Shown piece by piece: positions 16,946 through 25,855 of a DNA stretch of 49,562 nt. The notes beneath the pieces were generated by a model. It saw only the letters and a list, made by a program, of their open reading frames with translations. It did no database searches and was not told the DNA's origin. The number at the start of each line of letters is the position of its first letter. Position 1 is the stretch's first letter. This DNA comes from J051 sp040289295. Its GTDB lineage: Bacteria > Armatimonadota > Fimbriimonadia > Fimbriimonadales > ATM1. Location of the stretch: the NCBI GenBank assembly GCA_040289295.1, contig PSLA01000017.1:1-49562 (forward strand), given 5' to 3'. Position numbers and translations under genes: made by a program.

Positions 16946-17138
16946 TCAAATCGTCCCAGAGTCGTTTCTTCGCCCCTCGACCGGCAAAATTAAGGACACA
17001 CGGTGGTGCCCACCGGTTGTCTGCGGAGACCAGCCACGCAGTATGGCACGCCCGCCACATCAAATGCCACCCCAGGTGGCGAGATTTCTGCCACGATTCC
17101 ACCGGCGCGCCGTCAAACGATACAGAAGGAACCGTACC

Positions 17139-18092
17139 GTGAAGGACATCTGGGACGCACTGGAAAACGAAGGGCACGGCGAGCGGCTCGAAGAGGAGAT
17201 GTTCGCCTTCCTGACCGCCTACGCCGATGGCGAGACCAACGCCCGCGAAAGACGCCTCGTTGAGGCTTACCTGCGCGAGGAGCCGGACGCAGAGCGTTTG
17301 CTCGGCTTCATCCGCTCCACTGATGCGGCTTTGGCGGCGGACTCGGTCGAACCTCCGAGCAGTCTTCGAGAGGCGATTCTCGCAAGAACCACTCGAAAGC
17401 CCGTACTTTGGAAGGGCTGGGCCGGCCGCTTGGCGGTCGCTTCGGGGGCGGCAGCCACCGTATTCGCCGTCGTCTGGTCGCTCCGGTCGGACGCACCAAA
17501 CTCCAATACCGCAGCCTTCACCACGCCGCCGATCACCCGCGGCCCGGAGAAGACCGCTTTTGAGCAGCCGACCCCCGCCATGGAGGCGCCCGGCGAGACT
17601 GCATCCCACGAGGAGTCCTCGATGCCAGCAGGCTCGCCCGAGCCCGCCAGTCGCCCGACGTCGGCGCAGTTACGGCCGAGCAGGGAACAGACGCCAGATC
17701 ACCGGAGCGTTGACTCGGAAGGTGGTGTCCGCGCCGGCGCTGGCACCATGATCTTGACAGGCAATCCTGCCGGGAATCGAGTGGCTCCGACGCCGCCTTT
17801 GCATGAGGGACCCTCGCTCACCGTGTACTCCAGCGAGGAGCCGGTTACGGTTCGTGTCGAGCCGAAGCCGATCGACCCGATGGCTATGGAGCAATCGAGC
17901 CAAGAAGATCGAAGGGCTGTGGGTGGCGGTGGTGCCACAAAGACGAGGGAGAAGTTATCGATCCTCCCAGATGCCCGCGAGAGGTTGCGAGAGACGTTGC
18001 AGAAGGCGAACGAGGAACGAGACGACTTGAACGACAGTAGTTTGAATGCCCCAAGAAGGAAGTCGGGAAACTACCGCGGGGTGACACAATAA
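17139..18092 (+). CDS. Anti-sigma-factor-like single-pass membrane protein
   Basis: A 317-residue protein with an N-terminal domain (about 1-75) resembling zf-HC2/anti-sigma proteins: MFAFLTAYADGETNARERRL then VEAYLREEPDAERLLGFI. The zinc-binding Cys residues of that family are absent. A transmembrane segment follows (LAVASGAAATVFAVVWSL, about 92-109), then a Pro/Ser/Thr-rich extracytoplasmic part and a charged C-terminal helix (RERLRETLQKANEERDDL). The GTG at 17139 has an AGAAGGA site eight bases upstream. No sigma factor gene is adjacent. The barrel-like gene starts 13 bases after it, so both are in one operon. Function unknown; an anti-sigma or scaffold role is inferred. Confidence 0.6.
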   Translation: MKDIWDALENEGHGERLEEEMFAFLTAYADGETNARERRLVEAYLREEPDAERLLGFIRSTDAALAADSVEPPSSLREAILARTTRKPVLWKGWAGRLAVASGAAATVFAVVWSLRSDAPNSNTAAFTTPPITRGPEKTAFEQPTPAMEAPGETASHEESSMPAGSPEPASRPTSAQLRPSREQTPDHRSVDSEGGVRAGAGTMILTGNPAGNRVAPTPPLHEGPSLTVYSSEEPVTVRVEPKPIDPMAMEQSSQEDRRAVGGGGATKTREKLSILPDARERLRETLQKANEERDDLNDSSLNAPRRKSGNYRGVTQ

Positions 18093-18105
18093 CCTAAGAG
18101 GAGTT

Positions 18106-21100
18106 ATGACGCACCGAGGACGCACCTGGGCAATCACACTGGCGGCCGTTATGGCCGGCAGTGTTGCGGCGCAGGACTTCCAGCGCGCCTTCCACGCCAC
18201 GCCTCATCCGGAGAGCGCCCGCCTGGCGGGCAAGCCCGCGGTCGACCTACTTCCGGGGAAGAAGACCGGTCTTGCTTACCCCTTGCGGTACCCGAACATC
18301 GTGCCGGGCACGGTGAAGGTTTGGGTCGCCGGGCGTGAAATCAGGGAAAACGAGGAGTTCCGGGTTGACCATGCGTCGGGCTTGCTGTACGTGCTTGTGC
18401 CTGTGCGGCCGAGCGATTCGATTCGCGTGCTTTATCGCCACGACCCCAATCCGAAAGACACCGACAAAAACGGTGTTGGCCTTCCGGTTTTTACGCTGAA
18501 CTTTGGGCAGATGGGCTCAATGAGGATGCTGCTCGGCGCAACGGGCGTGAACCGCATGGCGGACGGCACCCTGATGCAGTCGCACTCCGGCGGGATTCAG
18601 CACAACTTCGCCCTGGGCCGTTCATCGCTCGATGGCTTCTTCTTGGTTTCAAGCCAGGCCGCACCTCAGGTGGAGGCGGACTCGGCGTCACCCGACTTTA
18701 ACCAGCCGAAGGCGGGAATTGAGGGCACCGACTTCCTGGTCCGGCAGCAGCTGAAGACCGACATCGGCTCGGGATTCGCGCTCACCGCCGACTTCCAGGA
18801 CGTGGGCGAGAAGTTTGACGGCTTCGGGATGCTTGCCTCGTCCGGCATGGAAAAAGGCGAGATTGAACAGCTTAAGAAGGAGCGCGGCATCACGCGATTT
18901 GGCCTTGGTTTCACCAGGCAAGCCGGCAACGGTCTCGCGCTTTCCAACAGCTTCCGCACGATTGACGATGGCAGCGGGCGCATCACCTGGCAGCAGTACG
19001 GCGTGAAGGCTGGCGGCTTGGAGCTGAGGTACGACGCGCGTAGTGTTGACCGAACGTTCTCGCGGTTCAAGGACTTGGCGGAAGGTGAACGCGCGCAGTT
19101 GCAGAAGGAGCGCGGCATTGACCGGCTCGCATTCGGCGCCGGTTTCAACTTCGGAGAAGGTGCGCTCAAGTTCAGCCAGATCGAAATCACGAGCGAAGGC
19201 GGGGGCATCTTCCAGCGCTCCTTGTCGATAGACACGCCTTGGCTTCGAGGTTCGATCGGTCGCCAAGAGGTGACAAGCGGCTTCAACCGCGCGAAGGACC
19301 TTGCGGAACCGGAGCGCGCACAATGGGACAAGGAGCGAGGGTTCGAGCGCAACTCACTCGCTCTTACCATTCCGAGGGGAGGCAAAGAGAACTGGCTAAC
19401 GTTCGACCAAAACTCGATTAACTACGGCGATGCCGCTCACTTCCACGCTCGCTCGCTCGGTTTCGACTTCGGCGCCGTGCGAGGGCAGTACTGGGAGCGG
19501 GGGAGCAGCTCCGACTTCACCCGCCTCAACGACCTATCACCGGAGGAGCGAAAGTCCTATGTCCAGCAGACGCTCTCGATGTATGAGGGTGCGAACGAGC
19601 ACAAGGACGATGTCAACTGGTTCGGCAAGGAGGCGGGGCTTCGTCGGTCGTTCTTCCGCGTAGATGCCGGCCTCGGAGGCTTACGTGCTTCGCTGCGCGA
19701 CGTTGGCATCCGTGGCGACCGCGGGGCCGTCGAACAACAAGAACTGGACCTCGCGTACGCAGGCTGGAATCTCGAATACCGCAACCTGCACATCGGTGAT
19801 GACTTCGACAGAATCTTTGACCTCCTCGACGCCGAGCGCAAGTTGTATGGCAACCAGCGCGGCTTCTCTCGCCAAGACGTAGGTGTCAACGGAGCCATTG
19901 GCAACGGCAAGATCGGCTTTTCGTTGCTGGACATAGATGCAAACGGCGAAGGGCTGTCGCGCTTCAAGGTGAACTATGAAGCGCCGAACATCAAACTGTC
20001 CGGAGGCATGAGGAAGGTCTCGGAAGGCTTCGATCGTGTGCGGGATGTGAACGACCCCGAGGGAGACTTCTTGATGCAGTTGGTTGGCTACGACCAAAAG
20101 GACCTCCGCTACGACATCTCCCTGATTCCGCGAATGCGTTTCTCGGGCTCGCTGTACGACTCTGATAACGGCGATGAGCGGCTTCGGCGATCCAAGAGTG
20201 ACCACGCGATTACCTGGCAATTGGATGGTCGCACAGCGCTCACCTATCGAGTGACCGGTCACCACTTCCAAGGCCTTTCTGGCGACCTATTCGTCAACAG
20301 CCTCTCTGGCGTCGAAGGCTCGCGCGACTTCGGCCGGCTGGGCAAACTGAGCTTTGTGAGCGAGTCGGAGTCGTTCAGAGGCTCCGACAACGAACGGCCC
20401 GACCGGGAGACGCAAGGCGTTCGGTACGAGAACCGGTTGAGCTCAAGCCTCAAGGTCAGCACTGAGCAGTTCCGCACGCGATACAGCGATGGTGGTTACG
20501 AGGATGTCCAGGCGTACGGAGCGGGGTGGCAGGTGACCCCTCGATTCGGAATCAACGTCAAGGATGTGCACGTGAACCGCGATGAGGCGAAGAACACACA
20601 GCGGTTCCTCGACTACGGAATCACTTATGACTTGGGTAATGGCGTCAAACTTGGCTACTCTTTTTACCGGGAGTTGAATTCGCTAGGGGGCGGCAAACGC
20701 AACTACCGCTATGAGATGACCGAAGGCGAATTCGGAGGGTTCAAGGGAGGCGGTCAGTACGACGAAAAGCGTATTGACGACCAGCGTACCACCGCGCTCG
20801 GTAACTTCCACATCAGCACCACGAAACCGTTCCAGCTCGGATTCCTGAGGGACGTGCGGATTGCGTTCGGCTACGACAGTCAGACCGACCGCTCGCTTTG
20901 GCAGAAGGAGATGAAGCTCGCCTCGCTTGGCGCGACGGCGTTCGGCACTCGCTTCGAGATCGCGTACGATCAGATCATGTTGTCCAACCAGATGCGTGCG
21001 TACGACCGGTCGTACAAGTGGGTGCTGGACCCAACGGGCAAGTCTTCTCTCCAGGCGAGCCTGCTCTACAAGAGCCGCGCGATACCCGGTGGGGACTCCT

Positions 21101-21582
21101 TCATTATCCGCGACTACGACATCAGCTACCGCATGGGCGAGCGCCTCAAACTGTCTCTGACCACAGACACCCTGCCCGAAAAAGAGCAGAAGGAGGCTCC
21201 GTTCGGCTCAGTCGTTCAACCTACGCGCGCACGAACTTACGCTCTCGAGTGGGCGATGAGCGCCTCGACCGGGCTCAAGTTTGGTTACAGCGAGTTGATG
21301 GACCTCGCAAAGAATGACCTCGTCAGGCGCTCGACGGCTGAGGTAAGCCTGTTCGCGGATACTGGCAGCCCGCTCCGCCTTACATACGGCATGGACCAGG
21401 ACGACCGGCGTGGCAATCGCAAGACGCGGCACCTTTATCAACTTGCGTTCGATCAAAAGCCCGGGCCGAACCAGACTCTTTCGCTACTAATCGGCAACAT
21501 CGCTTGGGAGGACGGCCGACCCGATAACGAGAAGCTCTGGAACCGCTGGGATGTCCGGGTTGACTACCAACTTCGCTTCTAA
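18106..21582 (+). CDS. Large repeat-containing outer-membrane-like protein, unknown function
   Basis: A 1158-residue exported protein with a signal peptide (AITLAAVMAGSVAAQ, about residues 9-23). I recognise no named family. Residues about 40-130 form a small beta domain. From about residue 140 to the end the sequence alternates short amphipathic strands and turns and ends in an aromatic strand with terminal Phe (RWDVRVDYQLRF), as outer-membrane barrels do. A distinctive segment recurs at about 235-264, 316-340, 391-415, 468-513, 566-589 and 640-665: F-x-R-x-x-D-L-x-x-x-E-R followed by K-E-R-G-x-x-R (for example FSRFKDLAEGERAQLQKERG). Spacing is about 75 residues, once 98. Translation starts at a strong AGAGGAG site. 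It follows the anti-sigma-like gene. Confidence 0.65.
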   Translation: MTHRGRTWAITLAAVMAGSVAAQDFQRAFHATPHPESARLAGKPAVDLLPGKKTGLAYPLRYPNIVPGTVKVWVAGREIRENEEFRVDHASGLLYVLVPVRPSDSIRVLYRHDPNPKDTDKNGVGLPVFTLNFGQMGSMRMLLGATGVNRMADGTLMQSHSGGIQHNFALGRSSLDGFFLVSSQAAPQVEADSASPDFNQPKAGIEGTDFLVRQQLKTDIGSGFALTADFQDVGEKFDGFGMLASSGMEKGEIEQLKKERGITRFGLGFTRQAGNGLALSNSFRTIDDGSGRITWQQYGVKAGGLELRYDARSVDRTFSRFKDLAEGERAQLQKERGIDRLAFGAGFNFGEGALKFSQIEITSEGGGIFQRSLSIDTPWLRGSIGRQEVTSGFNRAKDLAEPERAQWDKERGFERNSLALTIPRGGKENWLTFDQNSINYGDAAHFHARSLGFDFGAVRGQYWERGSSSDFTRLNDLSPEERKSYVQQTLSMYEGANEHKDDVNWFGKEAGLRRSFFRVDAGLGGLRASLRDVGIRGDRGAVEQQELDLAYAGWNLEYRNLHIGDDFDRIFDLLDAERKLYGNQRGFSRQDVGVNGAIGNGKIGFSLLDIDANGEGLSRFKVNYEAPNIKLSGGMRKVSEGFDRVRDVNDPEGDFLMQLVGYDQKDLRYDISLIPRMRFSGSLYDSDNGDERLRRSKSDHAITWQLDGRTALTYRVTGHHFQGLSGDLFVNSLSGVEGSRDFGRLGKLSFVSESESFRGSDNERPDRETQGVRYENRLSSSLKVSTEQFRTRYSDGGYEDVQAYGAGWQVTPRFGINVKDVHVNRDEAKNTQRFLDYGITYDLGNGVKLGYSFYRELNSLGGGKRNYRYEMTEGEFGGFKGGGQYDEKRIDDQRTTALGNFHISTTKPFQLGFLRDVRIAFGYDSQTDRSLWQKEMKLASLGATAFGTRFEIAYDQIMLSNQMRAYDRSYKWVLDPTGKSSLQASLLYKSRAIPGGDSFIIRDYDISYRMGERLKLSLTTDTLPEKEQKEAPFGSVVQPTRARTYALEWAMSASTGLKFGYSELMDLAKNDLVRRSTAEVSLFADTGSPLRLTYGMDQDDRRGNRKTRHLYQLAFDQKPGPNQTLSLLIGNIAWEDGRPDNEKLWNRWDVRVDYQLRF

Positions 21583-21585
21583 CTG

Positions 21586-22281
21586 TCAGCCGCCGATGTC
21601 GGACCACGGGACGCGTCGATACCCCTCCTGAACAGCCTGCGGCAGGTTGAAGCGCGCGTCGGGGTTCTTCGCTTCGAACGAATAGTTCACAATTCGCCCC
21701 TCAATGCGGGAGAGTTCACGTTCGGCGTCCTTGAGCACAACGTCGAAGCGGGCGCATATCCACGTGTCCTTGCGAAACCACTCCGTTAGGGTGACGGTCG
21801 CGCCGGTATCCGCACGCTTGGCTTGCGAGCGAACCCTGCGCATCTCGCCGTCCATTTCGTCCGAAACGACGGCGAAAGGGGGATTCGACAGAAACGATAT
21901 GTCGTAGCCGTCTACGAAGTTGAATCGGAACGAGTTTTTCGCTACAGCGTCGGGAGATGGAGGCTGCCACTTGCGCGAGAAGATCTCGTTCGGGCCGTCG
22001 CGAATGGAAAACGCTCGAGCCTCGTGCAGAGCCATCCACTGCCGAGCGCCGTCGTATCCCGACTCGAGAACGAATGTGGTTCCCCTGCGCAGGGAGATTC
22101 GGTACTTTGCGCCTGCGATGTAGCGGTCAAAGAGGAATGACTCCTCGCCCTCCTCGTCCAGGATGCGCACCGACCAGGTCTCGAAGTAGTCGGAGAGATT
22201 GCGATAGGCTGCATGCTTCGCTTGGGAGACCTCGTCCCAGGTGGGCAACTCGAGGGGTGCAGTGGTAAATAGAAAAATCAT
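21586..22281 (-). CDS. Protein of unknown function, possibly LolA/RseB-like
   Basis: A 231-residue protein lying after glnA in the same direction. It is beta-rich with charged strands (KYRISLRRGTTFVLESGYDG, YSFEAKNPDARFNLPQAVQ), a pattern that recalls LolA/RseB-type lipoprotein carriers, but I do not recognise a signature. No clear signal peptide is present, and no Shine-Dalgarno sequence precedes the ATG. The 10-bp hairpin at 22290-22324 lies between it and glnA. It converges with the barrel gene, three bases apart. Confidence 0.5.
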   Translation of the reverse strand: MIFLFTTAPLELPTWDEVSQAKHAAYRNLSDYFETWSVRILDEEGEESFLFDRYIAGAKYRISLRRGTTFVLESGYDGARQWMALHEARAFSIRDGPNEIFSRKWQPPSPDAVAKNSFRFNFVDGYDISFLSNPPFAVVSDEMDGEMRRVRSQAKRADTGATVTLTEWFRKDTWICARFDVVLKDAERELSRIEGRIVNYSFEAKNPDARFNLPQAVQEGYRRVPWSDIGG

Positions 22282-22289
22282 GGCGGTTG

Positions 22290-22324
22290 GGTCTGGGGAG
22301 CCCCGGTGTCGAGGTCCCCAGACC
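22290..22324 (-). terminator. Perfect 10-bp hairpin between glnA and the next gene
   Basis: Left arm ggtctgggga, right arm tccccagacc, 15-base loop, starting 11 bases after the glnA stop on the minus strand. There is no T-run; it could reduce read-through or stabilise glnA mRNA. Confidence 0.5.
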
Positions 22325-22334
22325 GATTCGGCGG

Positions 22335-23783
22335 TTAGATGTCGAAGTAGAGATAGAACTCATGCGGGTGCGGGCGAAGTAGCACCGCCTCCACTTCGTT
22401 CTTCATCTTGTAGTCAACATAGTACTGAATGAGGTCGCGCGTGAACACGTCTCCCTTCAGGAGCCACTCGTGGTCGTCGGCAAGGGCGTTGAGCGCACTC
22501 TCGAGCGTGTGTGGAGTCTGCGCAATGTTCTTCCGCTCGAGCGGTGGAAGGTCGTAAAGGTCCTTGTCGATTGGATCGGGCGGTTCGATACGGTTCTCGA
22601 TTCCGTCCAGGCCCGCCATGAGCATTGCAGCGAACGCGAGGTACGGGTTGCAAGATGGGTCGGGCGCGCGAAACTCAACGCGCTTCGACTTTGCGCTCTT
22701 GCTATACATCGGGACGCGGATGCACGCCGAGCGGTTGCGTTGGCTGTATACCAGGTTGATCGGCGCCTCGTAGCCCGGCACGAGTCGGCGGTAACTGTTG
22801 GTTGTCGGATTCGTGAAGGCCAATAGGGCGGCCGCATGGCGAAGCAACCCGCCTACGTACCATCTTGCCAAATCACTCAGCCCGGCGTAGCCCGCTTCGT
22901 CGTACATCAGGTTCTCGCCGTTCTTCCACAGGCTACTGTGGACGTGCATGCCGCTGCCGTTGTCTCCGAACAGCGGCTTGGGCATAAACGTCGCCGTCAT
23001 GTTGAACTCGAAGGCGGTGTTCTTGATAATGTATTTGTACTTTTGCAGTTTATCCGCCACGCGAACGAGTTCGTCGAAGCGGATGTCAATCTCGCACTGA
23101 CCCGCTCCACCGACCTCGTGATGGTGAACCTCCACGTCTACGCCAGCGTTCATCAGGTTCATCACCATCTCGGTACGGACGTCCTGCAGCCGGTCGCTCG
23201 GCGGACAGGGGAAGTAGCCTCCCTTTGGTTTTAGGGTGTAGCCGAGATTGCCTTCGCCGCTCTTGGCGGAGTTCCAGGCGCCCTCTTGACTGTCGAGATG
23301 ATATCCCGCCGCGTGCCCTTCCGAGCGGTACTCGACGTGGTCGAAGAGGAAGAACTCCGCCTCCGGGCCGAAGAACGCCGTGTCGGCGATTCCAGTCTGG
23401 CGTAAGTACTGCTCCGCCTTTTGCGCCACGTAGCGCGCGTCCCGGGTGTACGGTTCGCGCGTGAGCGGGTCCTCAACGTTGCACACGAGCACCGCGGTTG
23501 GCATCTCGGTGAACGGGTCCATGAAGATAGTCGAGGAATCCGGCACGAGGAGCATGTCGGATTCGTTGATGGTCTGGAAGCCCCGGATGCTGGAGCCATC
23601 GAACCCGATTCCCTCGATGAAGAGGTCTTCGGTCAGCATCGCGATGGGCATGGAGAAGTGCTGCCAGGTTCCGGGCAGGTCAGTGAACCGGAAGTCCACC
23701 ATAACCGCGTCGTGCTCTTGCGCGAACTGGATGGCGTCCTTCGGGCTCATGCCTGTCGAGTCGTTTGTCACGGTGCTGCTCAT
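22335..23783 (-). CDS. glnA: Glutamine synthetase type I
   Basis: Glutamine synthetase (482 residues) ligates ammonia to glutamate using ATP; it forms a dodecamer. Motifs seen: EGIGFDGSSIRGFQ, FGPEAEFFLFD, HHHEVGGAGQCEIDIRF, the ATP/ammonia-site GDNGSGMHVHSSLW, the glutamate-binding EAPINLVYSQRNRSACIRVP, and EFRAPDPSCNPYLAFAAMLM. NLYDLPP-type sequence (KDLYDLPPLERKN) with the adenylylation Tyr marks it as the GSI-beta, adenylylation-controlled kind. The ATG at 23783 gives the normal N-terminus. An AGGAGG site lies unusually far, 17 bases upstream. A strong TTGACA/TATGCT promoter and a leader with a perfect hairpin precede it. Confidence 0.96.
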   Translation of the reverse strand: MSSTVTNDSTGMSPKDAIQFAQEHDAVMVDFRFTDLPGTWQHFSMPIAMLTEDLFIEGIGFDGSSIRGFQTINESDMLLVPDSSTIFMDPFTEMPTAVLVCNVEDPLTREPYTRDARYVAQKAEQYLRQTGIADTAFFGPEAEFFLFDHVEYRSEGHAAGYHLDSQEGAWNSAKSGEGNLGYTLKPKGGYFPCPPSDRLQDVRTEMVMNLMNAGVDVEVHHHEVGGAGQCEIDIRFDELVRVADKLQKYKYIIKNTAFEFNMTATFMPKPLFGDNGSGMHVHSSLWKNGENLMYDEAGYAGLSDLARWYVGGLLRHAAALLAFTNPTTNSYRRLVPGYEAPINLVYSQRNRSACIRVPMYSKSAKSKRVEFRAPDPSCNPYLAFAAMLMAGLDGIENRIEPPDPIDKDLYDLPPLERKNIAQTPHTLESALNALADDHEWLLKGDVFTRDLIQYYVDYKMKNEVEAVLLRPHPHEFYLYFDI

Positions 23784-23870
23784 GGTCGTGTTTCTGTTAT
23801 CCTCCTGTATTGTATGGTCTAGGTGATCAAGGGACGCTTGGGGCTTCCGTGCGCGTCGGATCCAAAGAGA

Positions 23871-23900
23871 CAGGGACGCCGAGTCGTTCCGGCGTCCCTG
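23871..23900 (-). promoter_or_regulatory. Perfect hairpin in the glnA leader with competing third arm
   Basis: A perfect 10-bp stem (cagggacgcc / ggcgtccctg), 10-base loop. A further copy of agggacgc at 23830-23837, between hairpin and start codon, could pair with the outer arm (8 bp), giving two exclusive structures. On the minus strand TCTCTTTGG follows the hairpin, too weak for a clear terminator. Confidence 0.55.
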
Positions 23901-23948
23901 CGGAATTCGGGTCATGGAGCGGTATTGCCCGCGTCTTCACGGGACTAC

Positions 23949-23976
23949 AGCATACCCGTTTCGGCGCCGTTGTCAA
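23949..23976 (-). promoter_or_regulatory. glnA promoter
   Basis: On the minus strand: TTGACA (23976-23971), 16-base spacer, TATGCT (23954-23949). It implies a transcript start near 23942 and a leader of about 160 nt. Confidence 0.65.
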
Positions 23977-24338
23977 GCGCCCTCATCCTCCGCCGCCACC
24001 GCGAACCCGGTGGCTTCGCGCGATGCAATCGGCTGTCGTGTCCGAAGTCAGCCTTAGGGGCTCTTCCGCGCGACGATCGGCATGGGCAGCCAAGCCGCAA
24101 ATGTAGCCAGACCTCAAGTATTCCTAGTTTTTAGACGGATTTCTGCCCCGTGTCGGGTCGGAGGCGTGGGGAATCGGCTACCCACCCGGGACAAGGGTCT
24201 CTTTTTAGCGTGTGCCTTAGTATTGTGCACGCGAGCCACGTTACACTATGGCTGTCATACGAGGTAGTGAAGGCGTTTAACAACGTCGCGCTCGCGACCC
24301 AAATGCACAGAACGGAGTAACATAAGAGGGGCGCTGAG
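23977..24338. other. Intergenic region with no recognised gene
   Basis: Between the divergent glnA promoter and the TPR gene. I found no tRNA, no open frame with family similarity and no known RNA motif. A TACACT at 24242-24247 could be a -10 box, with no good -35. The short T-rich run near 24201-24206 follows weak GC-rich inverted repeats. Confidence 0.5.
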
Positions 24339-24779
24339 GTGGCCTCGCAGGTCATGAGAAGAGAAGAAACGCTGAGAAAGGCGGAGGAACTGCTGGAAAC
24401 GGGGCGAACGGACGAAGCCTTAGGGACCCTCCGTCGCTATCTGAGGCGATATGGGAACGACATCCAGGCAAACGCGCTGATCGGTCGAGCGTATCGCGCC
24501 GTTGGTGCGCTATCGCTTGCGGAAGAGCACCTCGCCACGAGCCTCGCAGCCGACGACTCGCAGTACGACGTGGCGATGGAGCTTATCGAGGTGCGAATGC
24601 GGTTGAAGCGGTTTGAGGAGGCGCTGCCGGTCGCTGAGCGGCTTTACCGCTATCACCCGAACGACAAGGTGCTCCGCGTGCGCCTCGAGTCAATCCGCGA
24701 GAACGTCGACCGCCCTGCCGTTGGCTGGCAGCGGGACGAGAACAAGCCCGAGGTGGACATCGAGTTCACGGGGGATTGA
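24339..24779 (+). CDS. Small TPR-repeat protein
   Basis: A 146-residue soluble protein made of about three TPR-like helix pairs: KAEELLETGRTDEALGTLRR, ANALIGRAYRAVGALSLAEEH and AMELIEVRMRLKRFEEALPVAERLYRYHPND. Such repeats bind peptides; the partner is unknown. The GTG at 24339 is preceded by AGAGGGG at seven bases; an ATG at 24354 is an alternative. It heads the run of plus-strand genes that ends with the OGG1-type glycosylase. Confidence 0.7.
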   Translation: MASQVMRREETLRKAEELLETGRTDEALGTLRRYLRRYGNDIQANALIGRAYRAVGALSLAEEHLATSLAADDSQYDVAMELIEVRMRLKRFEEALPVAERLYRYHPNDKVLRVRLESIRENVDRPAVGWQRDENKPEVDIEFTGD

Positions 24780-25052
24780 GCGGAAGAAACTCTCAATAAT
24801 CAGAGTTGCGCTGCGGGGGGGCATGGACCTGCCCGTCATGCTGACGGCTGGGCGGTACATCATCGTTGGAGAAGCACATCACGACGATAGCGGCAACCTC
24901 ACCTGGCGGCCTGACTGTCTGCGGGACGCAGGCGGGTGTCCGCCTGCAGACTGGCGGCTGCAGCTCCCTGCATAGCACCGGATGTGCCAGTATTATTGGG
25001 GATTTTCGCCAAAAGGGAACCTTTTCGGCGTCCAGTAAGGTAACCTAAGCCA
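24780..25052. other. Intergenic region with two hairpins, no gene
   Basis: Contains a perfect 8-bp palindromic hairpin at 24928-24947 (gcaggcgg-gtgt-ccgcctgc) and a 10-bp hairpin with one bulged base at 25007-25030 (cgccaaaagg-gaa-ccttttcggcg) directly before the next gene. Short open frames in this stretch show no family similarity. Confidence 0.5.
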
Positions 25053-25835
25053 GTGCTCGCCCTGCTCGCAATCGGCCCGTTGTTCGGCTACTCGTTCGGC
25101 GCCGCCCCGATGTCCTACCGCATCGAGGTCAGTTTCGACGGCTACATCCCGGTGCTGGGCGGGATTGAGCAGCCGCTAAAAGTGGACATGACGCTCCGCG
25201 TCGAGGAGCGAGCCGCAAGTGAGGCTGGCCAGAAGCGGGCGCTCAGCGAGATCACCCAGTTTCGCCTGTCCGTCTATGATAGCGCGACGAAGTCGTTTTC
25301 GCCGTTCCCCATCGGGCTGGAGGCGGTTCGCGAGTACTTTCCCACGACGACGACGACGTTCTCGTCGCGAGGGAAGATCATCGCCACCGACGCGGTAAAC
25401 CGTGACGTTCCGTTCCAACTACCGGGCTTGCACCCGCAGCACCTCGCCGACATGACGTTTCTGCTGCTCGAGTTTCCTGAAACGCCGCTCGAAAAGGGCG
25501 CGTCCTGGTCATACCGGCGCAAGTTCGGCGATAGCGAGGTCGTTTACACGGTGACATACTCCGGTGCCGAAGAGGCGGGCGAGGTGTTCAACCTCGTTCT
25601 TAAGCAAGAGTACGAGGAATACGAAGACGAGAACCGCAACCCCGTCGGGAGGGATCGCGCGCAGACGATCGTAAAAACCAGGGTAGTCGGCAGCGGCAAG
25701 GTCTGGTTCTCAGCTCCGACCGGCAGGATTACGCGGGCCACGGTAAACGCCGAGGGCGTCTCAAACGTACTATCTATGGAGGGTGTGCCGCAATCTAAGC
25801 GCACCCTGAAAACTACCTTCCTGATGGAAGGCTAA
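25053..25835 (+). CDS. Secreted protein of unknown function (GETW family, member 2)
   Basis: A 260-residue exported protein; signal-like N-terminus MLALLAIGPLFGYSFGAAPM. Predicted beta-rich, with the hinge FPETPLEKGASWSYRRKFGD (about residues 147-166), which matches PVxxGxxW in its three relatives in this window. Many charged strands (EEYEDENRNPVGRD). GTG start; a weak AAGG lies 12 bases upstream. It opens a three-gene tandem of relatives. Function unknown. Confidence 0.55.
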   Translation: MLALLAIGPLFGYSFGAAPMSYRIEVSFDGYIPVLGGIEQPLKVDMTLRVEERAASEAGQKRALSEITQFRLSVYDSATKSFSPFPIGLEAVREYFPTTTTTFSSRGKIIATDAVNRDVPFQLPGLHPQHLADMTFLLLEFPETPLEKGASWSYRRKFGDSEVVYTVTYSGAEEAGEVFNLVLKQEYEEYEDENRNPVGRDRAQTIVKTRVVGSGKVWFSAPTGRITRATVNAEGVSNVLSMEGVPQSKRTLKTTFLMEG

Positions 25836-25855
25836 AGGAGGAAACCTGAAGGACA

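Noticed and set aside
23977..24338. Possible tRNA, SRP RNA or 6S RNA in the gap between glnA and the TPR gene
   Set aside because: No T-loop GGTTCRA arm, no SRP core sequence and no long stem recognised.
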